Positions 5,222 to 5,431 of a DNA stretch of 5,431 nucleotides are shown piece after piece. Each line of letters starts with the position of its first letter. The first letter of the stretch is position 1. The notes below the pieces were generated by a model, which was given only the letters and a program-made list of their open reading frames with translations, had not been told where the DNA came from and did not search any database. Origin of the DNA: Planctomicrobium sp. (GTDB lineage Bacteria > Planctomycetota > Planctomycetia > Planctomycetales > Planctomycetaceae); contig JABJMI010000051.1 of NCBI GenBank assembly GCA_018659505.1, forward strand, positions 1 through 5,431, read 5' to 3'. The position numbers and the translations under genes were made by a program.

Positions 5222-5254
5222 CATAACTCTACTCGACGAACAGAAAGAGATTCC

Positions 5255-5431
5255 GTGTCCCAGCCAGTCATTCGAGCCGTCGTCTTCGATATGGACGGCT
5301 TAATGTTCAACACAGAAGAAGTCTTCAACCGATCTGGAACAGAGTTGTTACGTCGTCGCGGCAAAAACGCCCCGATCAAACTCTTCCATTCGATGATGGG
5401 GCGACGAGCACAAGAAGCCTTTCAAGTCATG
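5255..5431 (+). CDS. HAD-superfamily hydrolase, beta-phosphoglucomutase/phosphatase-like (partial, C-terminus off the right edge)
   Basis: GTG 5255 opens 59 codons that run to the window edge without a stop. The N-terminus carries HAD motif I, VVFDMDGLMFNTE, with the nucleophile D12 and the general acid/base D14 followed by G15. The sequence after this (N19-T20-E21, then a helical basic stretch) fits the start of a C1-type alpha-helical cap, as in beta-phosphoglucomutase, phosphoglycolate phosphatase and YniC-like enzymes. The substrate cannot be assigned because the specificity loops and motifs II-IV lie outside the window. It has no signal peptide and should be cytoplasmic, Mg2+-dependent and act on phosphorylated metabolites. 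A modest purine-rich AAAGAGA precedes GTG by four bases. An in-frame GTG also occurs inside palindrome D at 5210 but would add non-family residues. Confidence -1.
   Translation, partial: MSQPVIRAVVFDMDGLMFNTEEVFNRSGTELLRRRGKNAPIKLFHSMMGRRAQEAFQVM

Noticed and set aside
5182..5379. 65-codon minus-strand frame opposite the HAD gene start
   Set aside because: The plus-strand frame encodes the diagnostic HAD motif I, and the minus-strand translation is unremarkable and runs through palindrome D.

Overview
The window looks like a chromosomal segment from a planctomycete, probably order Planctomycetales. The call rests on gene content. A two-helix von Willebrand factor A (VWA) protein with a degenerate glutamine-amidotransferase-like region, a small secreted DUF1080 protein, and loosely spaced co-oriented housekeeping genes are all typical of that phylum. 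No ribosomal or other marker gene is present, so the assignment is an inference. No phage, insertion sequence, CRISPR array, tRNA or rRNA is visible.

Layout. Positions 1-1982 (minus strand) hold the first 660 codons of a large membrane-anchored VWA protein that runs off the left edge. A 306-base divergent intergenic region (1983-2288) follows. From 2289 to the right edge six genes lie on the plus strand: a 100-aa MIP18/DUF59 (SufT-like) Fe-S assembly factor; two tandem cyclophilin-type peptidyl-prolyl isomerases, the first a predicted lipoprotein and the second a predicted soluble periplasmic protein; a 70-aa YacG zinc protein; a secreted DUF1080 (3-keto-disaccharide hydrolase-like) protein; and the first 59 codons of a HAD-superfamily hydrolase. 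The plus-strand genes are separated by about 52-87 bases and never overlap. They could be a loose transcription unit, but no shared pathway is evident apart from the isomerase pair.

The most distinctive feature is a family of five short palindromes (A 2062-2091, B 2612-2640, C 3405-3433, E 4123-4152, D 5193-5221), about one per kilobase, found only between genes. All share a two-arm plan of 14+1-2+14 bases with conserved outer ends and an ACAC/CCAC-type inner segment. The middle stem positions differ between copies but mostly keep pairing (compensatory changes). Four of the five lie 3-30 bases after a stop codon, yet none has the downstream T-run of a classical intrinsic terminator. B and C share 30 identical bases on either side of the first isomerase gene, and D shares 24 of these. 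The isomerases themselves have diverged to roughly 73% protein identity, so the palindromes appear younger than the gene duplication, or are homogenised. A four-unit heptamer array also fills the space just upstream of yacG, where a ribosome binding site would be expected.
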